This document shows, piece by piece, positions 31,165 to 42,893 of a stretch of 64,000 bases of DNA; positions within the stretch are counted from its first letter, which is position 1; the number at the start of each line of letters is the position of its first letter. Made by a program: the position numbers and the translations under genes. Source of the stretch: Piezodorus guildinii (taxonomy: Eukaryota; Arthropoda; Insecta; Hemiptera; Pentatomidae); assembly GCA_023052935.1 (NCBI GenBank), contig CM041298.1, forward strand, positions 57,530,217 to 57,594,216, read 5' to 3'. The notes beneath the pieces were generated by a model. That model saw only the letters and a list, made by a program, of their open reading frames with translations, ran no database searches and was not told where the DNA came from.

Positions 31165-32064
31165 TTGGGTTGATGCAAAATTAATGCAGGTTTTTAGTAG
31201 GTATTGTAAATACGCCATATCTTTACTTTAACCATATATATTTAATCAAAATGATTTCCATCTGAATCAATGCACTTTTGCCAACGTTCAACAAGCTTTC
31301 TTATTCCACCAGAAAAAAAATCCGAATCCCTGGACTCAATGAAATCACGAAAAGAATTTTCAATGTCGTCCTGGTTTTGAAAATTTTTCTCCCTCAATAA
31401 GTTGTCCAGATGCCTGAAAAAGTGGAAGTCTGTAGGAGAGAGGTCAGGTGAATAAGGCGGATGTTGGAGAACTTCGTAGCCCAACTCGTGCAGTCGTCGA
31501 AGCGTTGGTTGTGCAACGTGTGGTCTGGCGTTACCGTGGAGCAGGATCGGCCCCGTCCGATTCATCAATGCTGGGCAAAGACGTTGCAATTTTTGAGTTC
31601 CGAGTTCCGTCGCCATTTCTCGTGTGGTTTTGGTTGGGTCTTCTTCCACTTTTGACCTCAGCTGGACGTTGTCCAGAGCAAGATGACGGCCCCGACCTTC
31701 CTTGTCTTCGAGGTCGAAATCTCCTCTGCGAAACTTCTGGAACCAACGCTGCACCGTGCACTCATTAATAGCCCCCTGACCCCACACTTCATTAATATTA
31801 CGAGCCGTTTGCGCAGCGCTGCGCCCTAATTTAAATTCGTAAAAATAAATTTGACGAAAATCGCACTTTGACATTTTCGATTCAAGACCTTTGAACACAC
31901 TGAACAAAACGATTTTACTAAACAAATTCATGGTGAAAGAGAGGGTATTAGATAAGGTTTGTTTTGGTATAATAATGATCAATGTTAGGATTAGCTTTGT
32001 TTACACAATTGGAATTAATATATTGCAATAGAGGAAACCTGCATTAATTTTGCATCAGCTTTGA
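31165..32064 (-). mobile_element. Mariner B, internally deleted
   Basis: Left TIR ttgggttgatgcaaaattaa after TA (31163-31164); right TIR aaacctgcattaattttgca ends near 32064 with its last seven bases mutated, followed by TA. About 900 bases long. Termini differ from mariner A, so this is a separate family with its own deletion. Confidence 0.88.
31242..31874 (-). pseudogene. Mariner B transposase, deleted but in frame
   Basis: I place the start at 31874 (MSKCDFRQIYFYEFKLGRSA), which matches the usual mariner N-terminus; an upstream in-frame methionine at 31982 adds an unlikely leader. The 210-residue product has the helix-turn-helix region (NECTVQRWFQKFRRGDFDLED) and then jumps at TREMATELGTQKLQRLCPAL, losing roughly 130 residues that include the WVPHDL linker and the first catalytic Asp. 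The second site reads HGNARPH instead of HDNARPH, and the third, YSPDLSPTDFHFF, is kept. The frame stays open through the deletion. Confidence 0.87.
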
Positions 32065-32350
32065 TATTTTATATAATTCAGTTGTTAAAATCAACTTAAG
32101 AACTTTTTCGATAGAAAAATTTATTTTTAATTAAAAAATGTTACAATATACATGATGGAGAAGTTGGTTGAGTATGCGTTCATCAAGAAATACACAATAA
32201 TAAGATAAACTTATTTTATTTGGTTTACATTTTAGTCCTTCATCAGAGGTAAGAAAAACTAGGTAACAACCAACAAAAATTAAAAGAATAATAATAATAA
32301 CTTATGATTGGATAACAGCAATAAAATATGGGAACAAACATAATTATAAA
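32065..32350 (+). repeat. Segment shared with the interior of the 49-50 kb Helitron
   Basis: gatggagaagttggttgag near 32154 followed by a caagaaa.acaca.taataag phrase recurs near 50094-50150 inside a Helitron. I see no ends for it here. Confidence 0.45.
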
Positions 32351-32353
32351 ATA

Positions 32354-32460
32354 ATCCTCCGAGGCGCCTGAAAATACGGTGGCCTCGAGACCTGCTCATA
32401 AAATAAACACTGAGTAGCTTTTTCACATGACTATTCATGCCTATAATTATAATTCAACCA
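32354..32460 (+). pseudogene. Jockey 3'-end fragment
   Basis: aataatcctccgaggcgcctg, then ggcctcgagacctgct and a decayed gggtagctt..acatg..ttcatg 3' UTR, matching 61230-61340. Confidence 0.6.
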
Positions 32461-33008
32461 TTTTAATTATTGTATATACAGTAGTAAAAACAAATAAAAT
32501 ATATTAAAAAAAAAGGAAAATGATAATATTGATATGACACATATTTAATATTGACATCATAAGGTATGTTAAAAATATTGAGCCATAAAGTCTTCTTTTC
32601 CCCTCTAAAAGTCTTAAAAATATCTGAATAATGTTTAAGTCGCTTTAGGCTATTATAATAAGGATAAAACATTAAAGATGTATATTTTATTTGATATAAA
32701 TTGACATGAAGAATCTAATGAAAATCGTTACTTCCATCCTTGCGAAAATCATAAAAATGTGTAAAATGCATGGTTTCAAGAGAGACTTTTGTTGATTTGA
32801 ATGAAATTTTGCTATAATATCTGTTGCATATACCTTTTTTAATTGTGAGATACTTTTACTAGAGAGAAAGATACACTGTATTAACAAACAGAATGGTGCT
32901 ATCCTACTTAATTGGGTTACTGTAACACAGCTTACCAATTTTTGCCTATAGGACTATTTTCGAGATTAACAATTTAAAACTTAGTTACAAATAAAATTTT
33001 TTTCTTGG
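32461..33008. other. No recognisable feature
   Basis: A+T-rich, short Phe/Tyr/Ile-rich frames only. Confidence 0.35.
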
Positions 33009-33235
33009 AACCCGCAGGTGGTCCTAGGATTTTTTAATGGGAGTAAAAAATCCATAGTTATACCGTGCTTCGGAGGGGACGTTAAAAGGCGGTCCTGAGC
33101 CTGTGCGATGCGATGGTACTCGTTAAAGATCCCTATCCTAATAAAACCTGGATAGGCAAAATTTATGACTCCGTCTGTAGCATCGTCCGATTATCATAGT
33201 ATCATAAAGTCACGTTAAATAAATAAACAATCTTT
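33009..33235 (+). mobile_element. SINE A, lacking the tRNA-like head
   Basis: Starts at aacccgcaggtggtcctagg (just inside the B box) and runs to the aaataaataaac tail, close in sequence to the copy at 4987-5274. 5'-truncated. Confidence 0.82.
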
Positions 33236-34225
33236 TTCCCTTTCCCACATTTTTTTTTTTATTCCTTTTTACATTTTATTCTTTGTTTTCTTTCTTTCCT
33301 TTTTCCTTGTTTCTTCCAGGTTTATCCTACATTGATACATTCATCATAAAACAAAAACCTCTATTTAATAATCTTATAAAACAATATTAAAAGGCTTAGT
33401 ATCTAAAATGAATATGTATCATAACTTCGACACCTATACCCTACATAAAGCATATATCTTATATAATAAATAAAACAACATTAATTAAACGGAAAGAGAT
33501 GACATTAAGGACGAACTTTTTAGATGAGCCTCTAACGTTGAAATGCTACGCTTTCTCCTGTAGAATGAAAGACGAAGTCATCAATTTTTCGATACTATCA
33601 TTTTTGTGAGTAGAGGTCTTGCCTGGAGAGACAGGGGGCTGTCATATGGATGATCTATGACGGTACATATTGAATAGATAATAAGAAAGATGGGTAACTC
33701 AATCTTCGTCCATAAGAAATTGCTCCATCAGGGTTAGAAGCATTTCCTAAGGCTCGTGCAAGGAGTGCAACAAGTAATTTGGTATATAAACTATATCTAT
33801 TCATAAATAGATATAGTTATTTTTAATAACTATATCTATTTACCTGTTTTTTATTTTTAATATATATATATATATATTATTATTATTATTATTATTATTT
33901 TTTATTTTATTCTTTTCTTATATGTAGTTATCTTATATAATTGTATGTATTTATGTATTTTTAGTGTATTATGTATTTTATTTTTGTATTATGTATTTTG
34001 TGATTAGTATATTTGTATGTATTATTGTCGTATTGTATGTATTATTTCGTATATTATGTATAATGTTTGTATGGTATTTTATTATTTATCATGTATGTAT
34101 TATTATTAGTATATATGTATGTATTATTACTTTTATTATATTGTATCTGCATTATTAGTTTAGGGCTAAAATAACCTCTATGGTTGAAAAGCCTTTATGT
34201 TACAAATAAATAAATAAATAAATAT
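33236..34225. other. Unassigned, possible LINE 3' tail at 34155-34223
   Basis: A pyrimidine-rich run (33236-33320), a local inverted repeat of aactatatctatt (33788-33834), and TGTATGTATT-rich DNA. At 34155-34223 tttagggctaaaataacctc leads to an aaataaataaataaata tail that looks like a LINE 3' end, without coding sequence. Confidence 0.3.
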
Positions 34226-34519
34226 TCATAAATATGAAACCATACCACTATACAACGGTCTTTGTGATTAATTAACAAATGGAGGACAATTAATTTTAAA
34301 TTAACATAAATTATAAAACGCCTGTAGTGTTACGACATACTTGATAGTGAGTCGTGAAGAAACCTATCATTAATAACAAATAACAGTTCGACATGGGAAG
34401 GTCTCGAGGCCATAATTTAAAGTTTTATAACCGTTTTCTATTTTAGTTAATAGTTTCTCAACTTCAAAGGTAATTTCATGTGATTTTATGATCTATCAAA
34501 TACCTATCTATGAAATAAT
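34226..34519. other. No recognisable feature apart from a jockey scrap
   Basis: ggaaggtctcgaggccat near 34396 matches the last jockey codons; the rest is unassigned. Confidence 0.3.
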
Positions 34520-34840
34520 AGAAAAGTAATGCGATCGTAAAAATCTTAATATTCATCAGAAATAAAGGTCTTTGGTCTCCTGAGTCCAAATAACCAAGTT
34601 TCCCATAAAGGCAGGTACTTAATTAACTTGCATATGAGTAGACTTAACAGTCTAGTTTAAAAATAATTCATAGGAAACTGGAATTTCATAAGTAAGATAG
34701 GTACTTTATGCCTTGAACATTATACTATTTTTTTTACAAAAATATACTTATCAAAAAAGTTACTTCAGCTCATGCATTCTACTTCTTTTCGCCAATTTCT
34801 TGAAAATGTCTTAATCAATACATATCAAACTCACTTTATA
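34520..34840 (-). repeat. Family D fragment
   Basis: Decayed minus-strand copy with ctcctgagtccaaataacc and aaactggaatttcata landmarks. Confidence 0.55.
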
Positions 34841-34847
34841 TCTATAT

Positions 34848-35100
34848 ATATAAAATGATTTTGGTTTCCGCTAACTGCTTTTAAACCACAATACGGAATT
34901 TGATACGGTTTTAACTATAATTTAGGGCATTCCTTCCTAAAGGTTTATCAGTAAAATATATTTTGCAAATCAGCTTTTCTTTACATGGGAAAAATTTTTA
35001 ATGACCAATCTAAATTTTATATGACCAAGTCATCAAAAAATTATTCCTGAGATATAATTAGTAACTTAGGCGTATAATATACCGTTGGAAAGCGCAAGAA
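34848..35100 (+). repeat. Repeat E copy 2
   Basis: tctatatatataaaatgatt, then ggtttccg, aatttgatacggttttaac and aggtttatcagtaaaatata, in the same order as at 10892-11130. It ends in a family-D-like gtataatataccgttggaaa scrap. Confidence 0.45.
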
Positions 35101-35161
35101 TTAATAAAAGTTAATATATAATAATCGTACGAGTTAATATAAAGTTGTAAACCCGTAAACT

Positions 35162-36122
35162 TATGAACTCTTTTTTTTTTTTTTTTTTTTTTTTTTGCCG
35201 GCTAATCCAATGCACTGCAGCCAATTTAGGCTTATTGTGCGCCGTCCAATATACTGTTAGTACAGGGCTAAACGCCTTGGTGAATCTGACTAACCTGTGG
35301 GGGTTAATCAGTTCACGCAACTTGGGATCAGGGATATGGTCGACACCAAATGGTAAAACCGTGTCCTAGCAATCTCTGGGCAACTGCATATCAAATGAAA
35401 TGCAGTTTCATCCTCCTTCTTGCAGAATCTGCAAGTCGGTGAGGCCACCAAACCCATATTGTGGAGATGCTTATTAAGTTGACAGTGTCCAGTATATAGT
35501 CCTGTTACCCTCCTTAGGGTTGTCCTGTCCATAGAGAGTAGAATATGACTTCTCTCTTTGCAGGGTCCATCCAGAAACATCTTGGAGTGATGCTGCTTGT
35601 CGGTATCCCTCCAGTATTGCCTGGATCTATTATCAGCAGCAGCCTTAATCAGTCCTTTGGCTTTGCTGAGGCTAATTCCACACACAGGTTCAGGTGTGGG
35701 GGGTAGCTGGGCAGAACCCCTCCTCGCGAGGCTATCAGCCCTCTCATTCCCTAAGATGCCTGAGTGACCAGGCACCCAATATACCCGGACTTTATTTAGC
35801 AGGGAAAGCATATTTAGATTGTTTTTGCATTCCTCTACTAGTTTGGACCGTGTTATATAACTACCCAAAGCTCCAATAGCAGCTTGACTATCGGTATGGA
35901 TAATTATCTGTCTGTCTCTCATCCCTTCTGAAATTAAGGTTTGAGCACAGATATTGATAGCCATTACTTCAGCCTGGAAGACTGAGGTATGCTTACCAAG
36001 AGAAATGGACAACCCTTCCTCAGGTTTATCCATTCTCCATATTCCAGCACCTGAGCCTAGCTCTGTCATGGATCCATCTGTATAACAGTTGACTCCATTG
36101 CACGGTACCTATGAACTCTTTT
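35162..36122 (-). mobile_element. LINE 3' portion (RNase H), 5'-truncated, with TSD
   Basis: tatgaactctttt at 35162-35174 and 36110-36122 flanks the copy at 35175-36109. The poly-T at its left edge is the tail of a minus-strand element. It contains a single open coding part and a ~110-base 3' UTR. Clean TSD and an open frame suggest a fairly recent insertion. Confidence 0.9.
35308..36109 (-). CDS. LINE RNase H domain and zinc motif
   Basis: The frame is open from the insertion boundary (upstream residues VPCNGVNCYTDGS precede the first methionine at 36069) to a stop at 35308. RNase H residues are complete: Asp in YTDGSMTE, Glu in FQAEVMAIN, Asp in IHTDSQAAIG, and Asp in GNERADSLARRG. Then come RTTLRRVTGLYTGHC and a zinc motif CRFCKKEDETAFHLICSC. 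Such a module is the C-terminal end of I-superfamily polyproteins. The clade differs from I-1 and I-2. There is no start codon of its own, so it is not a gene by itself. Confidence 0.88.
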
Positions 36123-36555
36123 AGAGGAGGTGAAAATAAATAAATTATACGCCAGATATGCGCGAATACACCGAAAATATTCTTTTATTGTCTCGTAGAT
36201 AAAATTGTCAAATAAAATTATTAATAAAAGAATTTAACAGAGGAGAGACAAAATTAGGAGCGCACATAAACAATAATCAACAGAGATAATAATAATAAAA
36301 CAGCTGGCGAGAGATTACAATGGATTTGCTACTGTAAAATAAAATAATCTTTTTACAATAATAAAATACAGAAAATAAAATAATAAATAAAAATCAGCTT
36401 CAATTAAATATGTTTTTTTTTTTTAATATATATTTTTCATACATCTTTATATTTTTTATTATATATAGATAAAATCAATTAAATATAAAGATAACTAAAA
36501 TAAGAACATATTCGAAGCAGTGACAAATCCATTTCACATAACATCTTTGCTCTCA
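36123..36555. other. No recognisable feature
   Basis: A+T-rich, simple-sequence-like. Confidence 0.35.
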
Positions 36556-37058
36556 CCAGCTTTGTAACCTCACTTACATCAGGCGAATTGAATTTCATTA
36601 GAAACGTGTGTTTTATTAAATAATCTATTATATTTTCTACAACAATCAGTTAGTTTTATCGGCTTTTCATTACTATTTTTAAAGTTTAACAAGCTTGTGG
36701 ATACGATGATAATTTTTCTAAAATCTTTAGCTTTCCAACGGTATGTTATACATCTATTTTACTATTCTTGTGTTCAAAAACACAAAAATTGAATAAAAAG
36801 ATATGTTCGCACTTTTATCCTTTAGTTGTTGATCAAATTCGCTCAACTTTCATATTTAGCCATTATTTACCAATGCAAAAGATGATGAACCTAATTTTTT
36901 TAATCAAAATTAAAGCTACTTTAGAGGAAGAAAATATCGGCATTTAAGCCCTGTCAGACTATTTCAATCAGAATGAAACCTCCATGATATTAAATCCCAT
37001 TAATTTTTACATCGATATAGCGTGTTTAATTAAAGTCGTTATAGCCGTTTTTGAGAGA
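36556..37058 (+). repeat. Family D partial copy
   Basis: Begins in the tgaatttcattagaaacgtg segment and runs to agccgtttttgagagatg; 3' part lost. Confidence 0.65.
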
Positions 37059-37061
37059 TGT

Positions 37062-37350
37062 TAATAAGTAATAAGTTTATTCCATATTCGTCTCTTTATA
37101 TTACCTTTTATAACTTTGTGTTTCAATTAATATTTTTTCTAAAATCTTTCACTTTCCAACGGTATATTATACATCTATATTACTGTTCTTTTATAAAAAA
37201 AATTACATAATTTTTTTTTTTTCTTTTATCCTTTAGTTGGTCATCAAATTCGTCCAACTTGTATATTTAGCCGTCCTTCATCAATATCATTAAGATGATA
37301 TGGTTGATATTTTGGAATGTACAAAATTGAATATAGTTTAGAGGAAGAAA
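37062..37350 (+). repeat. Family D partial copy, directly following another
   Basis: Restarts at gtaataagtttattcc (as at 13703) right after the previous copy breaks off, giving a head-to-tail pair. Confidence 0.65.
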
Positions 37351-37662
37351 TATTTTTATTAGTTATGATGCTTTTAACATACTCCATCTGTTGGACACCT
37401 TGTTTAGCAAAGTCATAAATTAGAAGCATGCTATAGGCATTGACCAACCTCCTTCGTGACTCCTATTAGTTGTGCAATTTGACTATGTACTTAACAGTTA
37501 TGTAGTTAACGTGAAAGGTCAATCTATTAATTAGAAAACGCAATAGATAATTAATTAGTTAGATTGTTAATTAACATTGAGATAACTTAACAGATTAACT
37601 GGTACTAATAAGATTAAGGTAGGATATAACATATAACACAATTATACCCTATCTTACATTAG
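37351..37662. other. No recognisable feature
   Basis: A+T-rich with repeated ttaattag-like words at 37520-37580. Confidence 0.3.
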
Positions 37663-37778
37663 GGGCACTCAACCCATCGAGTTCTCCAAACCAATTAATC
37701 CGATAATCGATTAATTCGAATGATTGAAATAATCGAATGATCTGATAATCGTCATTCGATTACGCCCACCCCTACTCT
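37663..37778. mobile_element. hAT-like small element, copy 1
   Basis: Left end taggggcactc and right end gcccacccctac, with alternating cgattat / ataatcg words between. The ggggtgggc end is typical of hAT-type termini. No clean 8-bp TSD. Confidence 0.35.
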
Positions 37779-37827
37779 TTACTGTTAAAAGAACGTTTTC
37801 TTAAAAAAATATTAACTCCGGTAATTT

Positions 37828-38111
37828 TGCATATTTAAGATATAATAATAATAATAATAATAATAGGCTTACCGAACCCGAAGGTTCGATGCCGATACCA
37901 CTAAACTTCGCCTGCATAGACTCGTCCAATGTTCACCGGTCAAGCCCAAGCCCCCGAGATCAGCCTTAATGCAATCCTCCCATCGACGCTTCGGCCTACC
38001 TTTCGGACGCCTACCAGTCGGTTCAGCGAATACCAACTTTCTCGGAATCCGTTCCTCACTAAGCCCAACAACTTTACGCGCCCATTTGAGTCTCCGCTTG
38101 CATATTTAAGA
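37828..38111 (-). mobile_element. LINE C-terminal fragment with TSD
   Basis: tgcatatttaaga at 37828-37840 and 38099-38111 flanks 258 bases. The minus strand reads KWARKVVGLSEERIPRKLVF, then GRPKGRPKRRWEDCIKADL, a typical LINE C-terminal end, and stops before a TAA-repeat tail. An extremely 5'-truncated insertion of a family not otherwise seen here. Confidence 0.85.
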
Positions 38112-38735
38112 ACCAAACAAAAACTAGAATTATGATTAGAGTATTTTAAATAATTTTTGTCAACACATTACCTAAGAAGCGAAGAAAATGGTTTTAAAAA
38201 TCACGAATAATTACATCAACTGAAACCTTTAGCGGGCTAAGACAAGAGAGGTTAGAAATGGTTTTCACGCTTAATTATTTTTCCTGATATACCCTATCAT
38301 TGCACTAATTGTTTGAGAAATTTTGATCGTTTCAGATATATCCTTCTTTCAATATAAATTTTCAAAGAATGATTATTTTCCAGCTTAGTAATATCTATGG
38401 TAACATATCTCAAAAAGGACTGAGTGAAAAATAATGAAACTCATACAGATTATACCTCTAAATAATAAGTACGAAAGAATAAAATTTAGTTACTGAGACT
38501 CAACTGGTTCTATTGTTATTAATTAGTCTTATAGTCGGTTGATGGAATGAGGAGCATTCTGGTAAGGCAAGTAATATTTGATGTATTATATTCCAACAGC
38601 AAACTGGGTCTATACCCTGCTACTGGTAACCCCAAAAGTCGAATTCGATACAGTATAGTGTTCATGAAAACTATATGCCTTGTTTTTAGAATTCTCAAAT
38701 ACAGTTAGGTATACAAATGAGTGAAACCATTAAAG
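38112..38735. other. Unassigned, with repeat F at about 38390-38530
   Basis: atctcaaaaaggactgagtg and aatgaaactcatacagatta recur inverted at 39835-39900. The rest is unshared. Confidence 0.4.
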
Positions 38736-39425
38736 AATTAAGTAAATTGAATTTCTATAGAAACGTGCGTATTTAAAAAAAAATCTATTATATTATTATC
38801 TAAAATAATCAGTTAGTTTTATCGGCTTTTCATCACTCTACATTAACTTTTACAAGCTTTTGTATGAGATCATATTTTTTTCTAAAATCTTTAGCTTTCC
38901 AACGCTATATTATACATTTATATTACTGTTCTTATGTTCAAAAACAAAATATTGCATTGAAAAAATATTTTTTTTAGTTTTCTCCTTTAGTTGTTTATCA
39001 AATTTTCTCAACCTGCATGTTTAGCTGTTAATCATCAATGCAAACAACTGGTTATTTTTATAGAATGTTCAAAATTAAAGGCACTTTTGAGGAAGACAAT
39101 TTTAAATATCGGCATTTAAGCCCTGTCAAACTATTTCAATCAGAATGAAACCTACATGATGTTAAAGTCCATTAAATTTCACATTGATATGGAGAGGTTA
39201 ATAAAAATCGTTAGAGCCAAAAAACCGTAAATAGGTGCAAAATGTTTAGTATAAAGTGGCTATTCTGGTTAGCTGATTTTGATGAAAAAATTGGTGTAAC
39301 ATCTCGGGCGTATGTTTGTCTTAAATATGAAATTTCAGTTCCGTACGGCTTTAAGCTTTACTTACCACACAGTCCTTTTGCGTGAATTTCCGTTGAAAAC
39401 AGGAATTCGAAAATTTTCCCTTATT
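38736..39425 (+). repeat. Family D, nearly full-length
   Basis: From ttaagtaaattgaatttcta to gaaaacaggaattcgaaaat, with all central landmarks; both ends eroded. Confidence 0.7.
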
Positions 39426-39558
39426 ATGAAAGTAATAAAAGTAAGCTGTAAATTTACCGTCTTATAAATTTTTCCGTCCAAGAGATGTTACCTTTTATTG
39501 CCTCCAATTCTATGTCATGTTTACTACTTACCTATGTGTGTTATATTATGTTACCTTT

Positions 39559-39763
39559 AATAGGGGTACTCACTACGTTTGTTATAGCATGCTATTTGTG
39601 TTATTGTGCTAAACCCATCAATTTTATACAGGAAATAATTTTTTTTGGCTCATTGCATAAATTTCTCTCACAATGCATATTAATCATTCGATCATTCGAT
39701 TATTTAAATCATCGAAGTCCGATTATCCGATTATGACGATCATTCGATTATGCCCACCTCTAG
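39559..39763. mobile_element. hAT-like small element, copy 2
   Basis: Left taggggtactcac and right attatgcccacctcta ends with cgattat words inside, like copy 1 but longer. Followed by inverted repeat F (39764-39900). Confidence 0.35.
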
Positions 39764-39904
39764 TAAAGAGAGTTTTATAACTCCGGAACCAGCTTAGTCT
39801 CAAAGACCAAATTAATATCGCTTAAACACATCGTATAGATATGTAATCTGTATTAGTTTCATAATTTTTCACTCAGTCCCTTTTGAGATATTTCCGTGTA
39901 AACA

Positions 39905-40283
39905 TCGTGAACATGAAAAACTGGTAAATATATAAATTGAATAAATTCGATACCCAACTAAAGGAGAAAACAGAAAAAATATTTTTTTAATGCAATTTTT
40001 CATTTTTGAACATAAGAGCAGTAATATACATGTATGATATACCATTGGAAAGCTAAAGATTTTAGAAAAAATATTATCTCATACACAATCAATTGATACA
40101 AGTGATTATTTTAGATAATAAGGTAATCAATTTTTTAATAAAACTTATGTTTTTATAGAAATTCCATTTAATTAATTGTTTAATGATTTCACTCATTTTT
40201 ATATCTAACTGTATTTAAGAATTCTTTAATTTATTATAAAAATGGAGGTAAGTGAAAGTCGTGTGTTGCTCGCACCAGATTTT
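39905..40283 (-). repeat. Family D partial copy with intact terminus
   Basis: ttgaataaattcgatacccaa through gaggtaagtgaaagtcgtgt and gctcgcaccaga. Confidence 0.7.
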
Positions 40284-42130
40284 TAAAATTCCTTATATAA
40301 AAAAGGACTATGTTCTCAAGATCAAAATTCTTACAGCAAGACTATGACTAAGTATTTAAGAAAAAAATACTAAAAGTGGGTCTCTTTTCCTTTGTATACT
40401 TTTCTCTCGTTAAGAACCTCGTTTTTTATAGAATTTTTAAAACAACTTTCTTCAGTATTTAGGTAAGGAGTTGTAAGGACAAAAAATACAATGCATGTCC
40501 TTATCTTATTGTTAGTTTTTGTTTTGATTTGATATCTAAAAAATTATAGGAATTAGAAAGGTTTTCCCATCACATGTTTTCGTCCGTGAAGCTGACTTAA
40601 AACGGATGTAACACTAAAAGTATTGGCCAGAAAAAAAAAATTTATTCATGGTTTTATATTTACGAAAGGACAGAGAACAACTGGTCAAAAAATCACGAAA
40701 ATCAAAAATGTCGAGCGGCAAGGTCTGGACGATTTCGAATGAATTGACCCATATAATAAGGTGCGTTCCAACACGACTATTTTTTCCAGCTGCGCGTGCG
40801 TACATCTGACATATAACTTCTCATTTTGCCTGTTTGAAATATAAGTAAAATCAAGGATTTTCATGAGATATCCTGATCTAAATAGTCATTTCAAGGAAGC
40901 GATTGCATATCTCATTTGTAAGCCGACATCGTATTTGGCTTCCCCAATGCAAGGCTTCTGAATTATAAGCGATACAATTAATACGGCCTTTGGTTCCGAT
41001 GAATAAATCATAAATTGCAATTTCGTTTTCTTTTTTATTTGATAATTCTCTCGATGAAGAATGTTTGATTCCGCGCCTCTAGGTCAGGTTGCGACTTAAA
41101 TATTTATAATCGCCTCACGCACATCATGAACATGTCTCTCTATGTGTGTCCATTTTGTCTTTTTCGATTTGATCTGACTAATTATTTGAAATCAATTTAT
41201 TGCTGTGTAAGGTCACGACGATTGTGTATTTTAATAATTCAAATTACGATAACATGGATGGCTGATTCTAGATGTATTCCATTCGTTGAGTTCTTCAGTG
41301 GCTGGAATAAGGTATAAGTAATAAGTGGAATAAGGTGGAATAAGGTGGTGAAATAAGGTTCACTCTAGGAAGAGTGAACATCCTTGATACAAATAAATAA
41401 TTTAATAATATATTTTGACTGACCGATGAAATGTGGGCTCTAATACTATTATTGGTGGAACGTCCACTAGTGAATTGATTGATACAATTTTGTTAATTGT
41501 GAGTAGAGCTGTGTTGAATCAATTGTTAATTCTGATGGCAAACGTTCATAGAAAACTTGTATGCAAAAAAGACGGTGGAGCGATCAATGATTTCGATATT
41601 TTCAAATTTAATTAATATCAAAATTTAATTTGACAAAAAAAAACCAAAAATACAAAATCTGTTTTTATTATCTGTAGATAGGCCATTAACCGTTTTAAAA
41701 TTCAAAATAATTCATCCAAATATCCGATAATGAATATTTTTTTCATTTGTACATAACACTAATTTTAACAGAAGTTTACATAAATGGTATATTAAAAACA
41801 GGATAAACAATCACTCATATCTATTAATTTTATCGTTATAATAATAATATAACATATTGAATTGTAACTTTATTTAATTGAGATATCGACAATCAAGCGA
41901 TTCATTGATCAGATGTGTATAGTAACAATTTTTTTTTTCTTTATATCTAGATTCACGGATGTCAGAATGTATCTGACAATCAGCAAAAGTGCTGTACAAA
42001 TTGAAATCAGGCATGGTAGGCACGGGGAAGGAAAATGCCCAGCAGCACCCCTTCCAAGGCTTTAATTTAGCAGAGGAGGTCCTTCATCCAGCTTCTCTTT
42101 AGCCTTCTTAGTAATAATTTAAAATTATTA
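40284..42130. other. Longest unshared stretch in the window
   Basis: No transposon match visible in 1.8 kb. Small open frames (41126-41317, 41433-41615) have no recognisable domain. 40840-41110 is less A+T-rich and has words such as aataaatcataaattgcaat; it could hold host regulatory DNA. A local triplication of gtggaataag lies near 41310-41350. Confidence 0.35.
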
Positions 42131-42373
42131 TTCATATTAGTTAATTGCCTATAAACAGCTATATAAACAGTTATCCCCTGATGTGGCTATTAAGAAAAAT
42201 GAAACCATTGTGTAATAATTTGCAGCGTTATTTTTAAATTAAATAATTAAACTTAAGTAATAATTTAAAAATAACGCTGCAAATTATTGCACAATGGTTT
42301 CATTTTTTTTTTAATAGCTATATTATGGGATAACTGTTTATATAGCTGTTTATAGTCAATTAACTAATATGAA
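42131..42373. repeat. Near-perfect palindrome, about 111-bp arms
   Basis: Arms 42131-42241 and 42261-42373 are inverted copies with few mismatches, separated by 19 bases. It has no coding potential. It looks like a foldback MITE or an inverted duplication. Confidence 0.88.
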
Positions 42374-42827
42374 AAGAAATAATTCAGAAGGAAAATGGCA
42401 TGTCACCACTTCTAATTTCAAATCTATGCTAGCTGTGAATCAGTTTCAATTATTCTTTTTTCATTTTGTCGAAAATTTATTTTCGAAACTACATTTTGGT
42501 ATTTATTTATTTTTTAATAAGGAATAACGGATTTATTGTAATCGTTATTCGGATTCTAGGCATCTTGAAACCCTCTGTACAATCTTGTAAGCCCTAATAA
42601 TTTTGAGGGTTTTTTTTTTGATCGATTACAAAGGTTCATTATTGAAAATAATACACCAAAATAAATTATTATCCGTGCCAATGCAAAGTAGGAATTTGTA
42701 TATTGTAGTCTGATGGAATGTACACGCTTATCAAGCAAAGACCAATGGAGTGATGCAGCTAGGCAGGTGATGTCGTTAGCGAAAACATACATATGCCCTA
42801 GTGTTGGGCATACCTCTTTAATTACGA

Positions 42828-42831
<4 letters not shown>
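42374..42831. other. No recognisable feature
   Basis: A+T-rich, unshared. Confidence 0.35.

Positions 42832-42891
<60 letters not shown>
42832..42891 (+). repeat. TA dinucleotide microsatellite
   Basis: About 60 bases of TA, preceded by imperfect tatatacat. Confidence 0.95.

Positions 42892-42893
<2 letters not shown>

Noticed and set aside
31448..31768. 106-codon + strand frame over mariner B
   Set aside because: Antisense to the transposase coding region; no start context or domain.
35163..35369. + strand frame starting at the poly-T run
   Set aside because: Poly-Phe start from the LINE tail and antisense to its 3' UTR.
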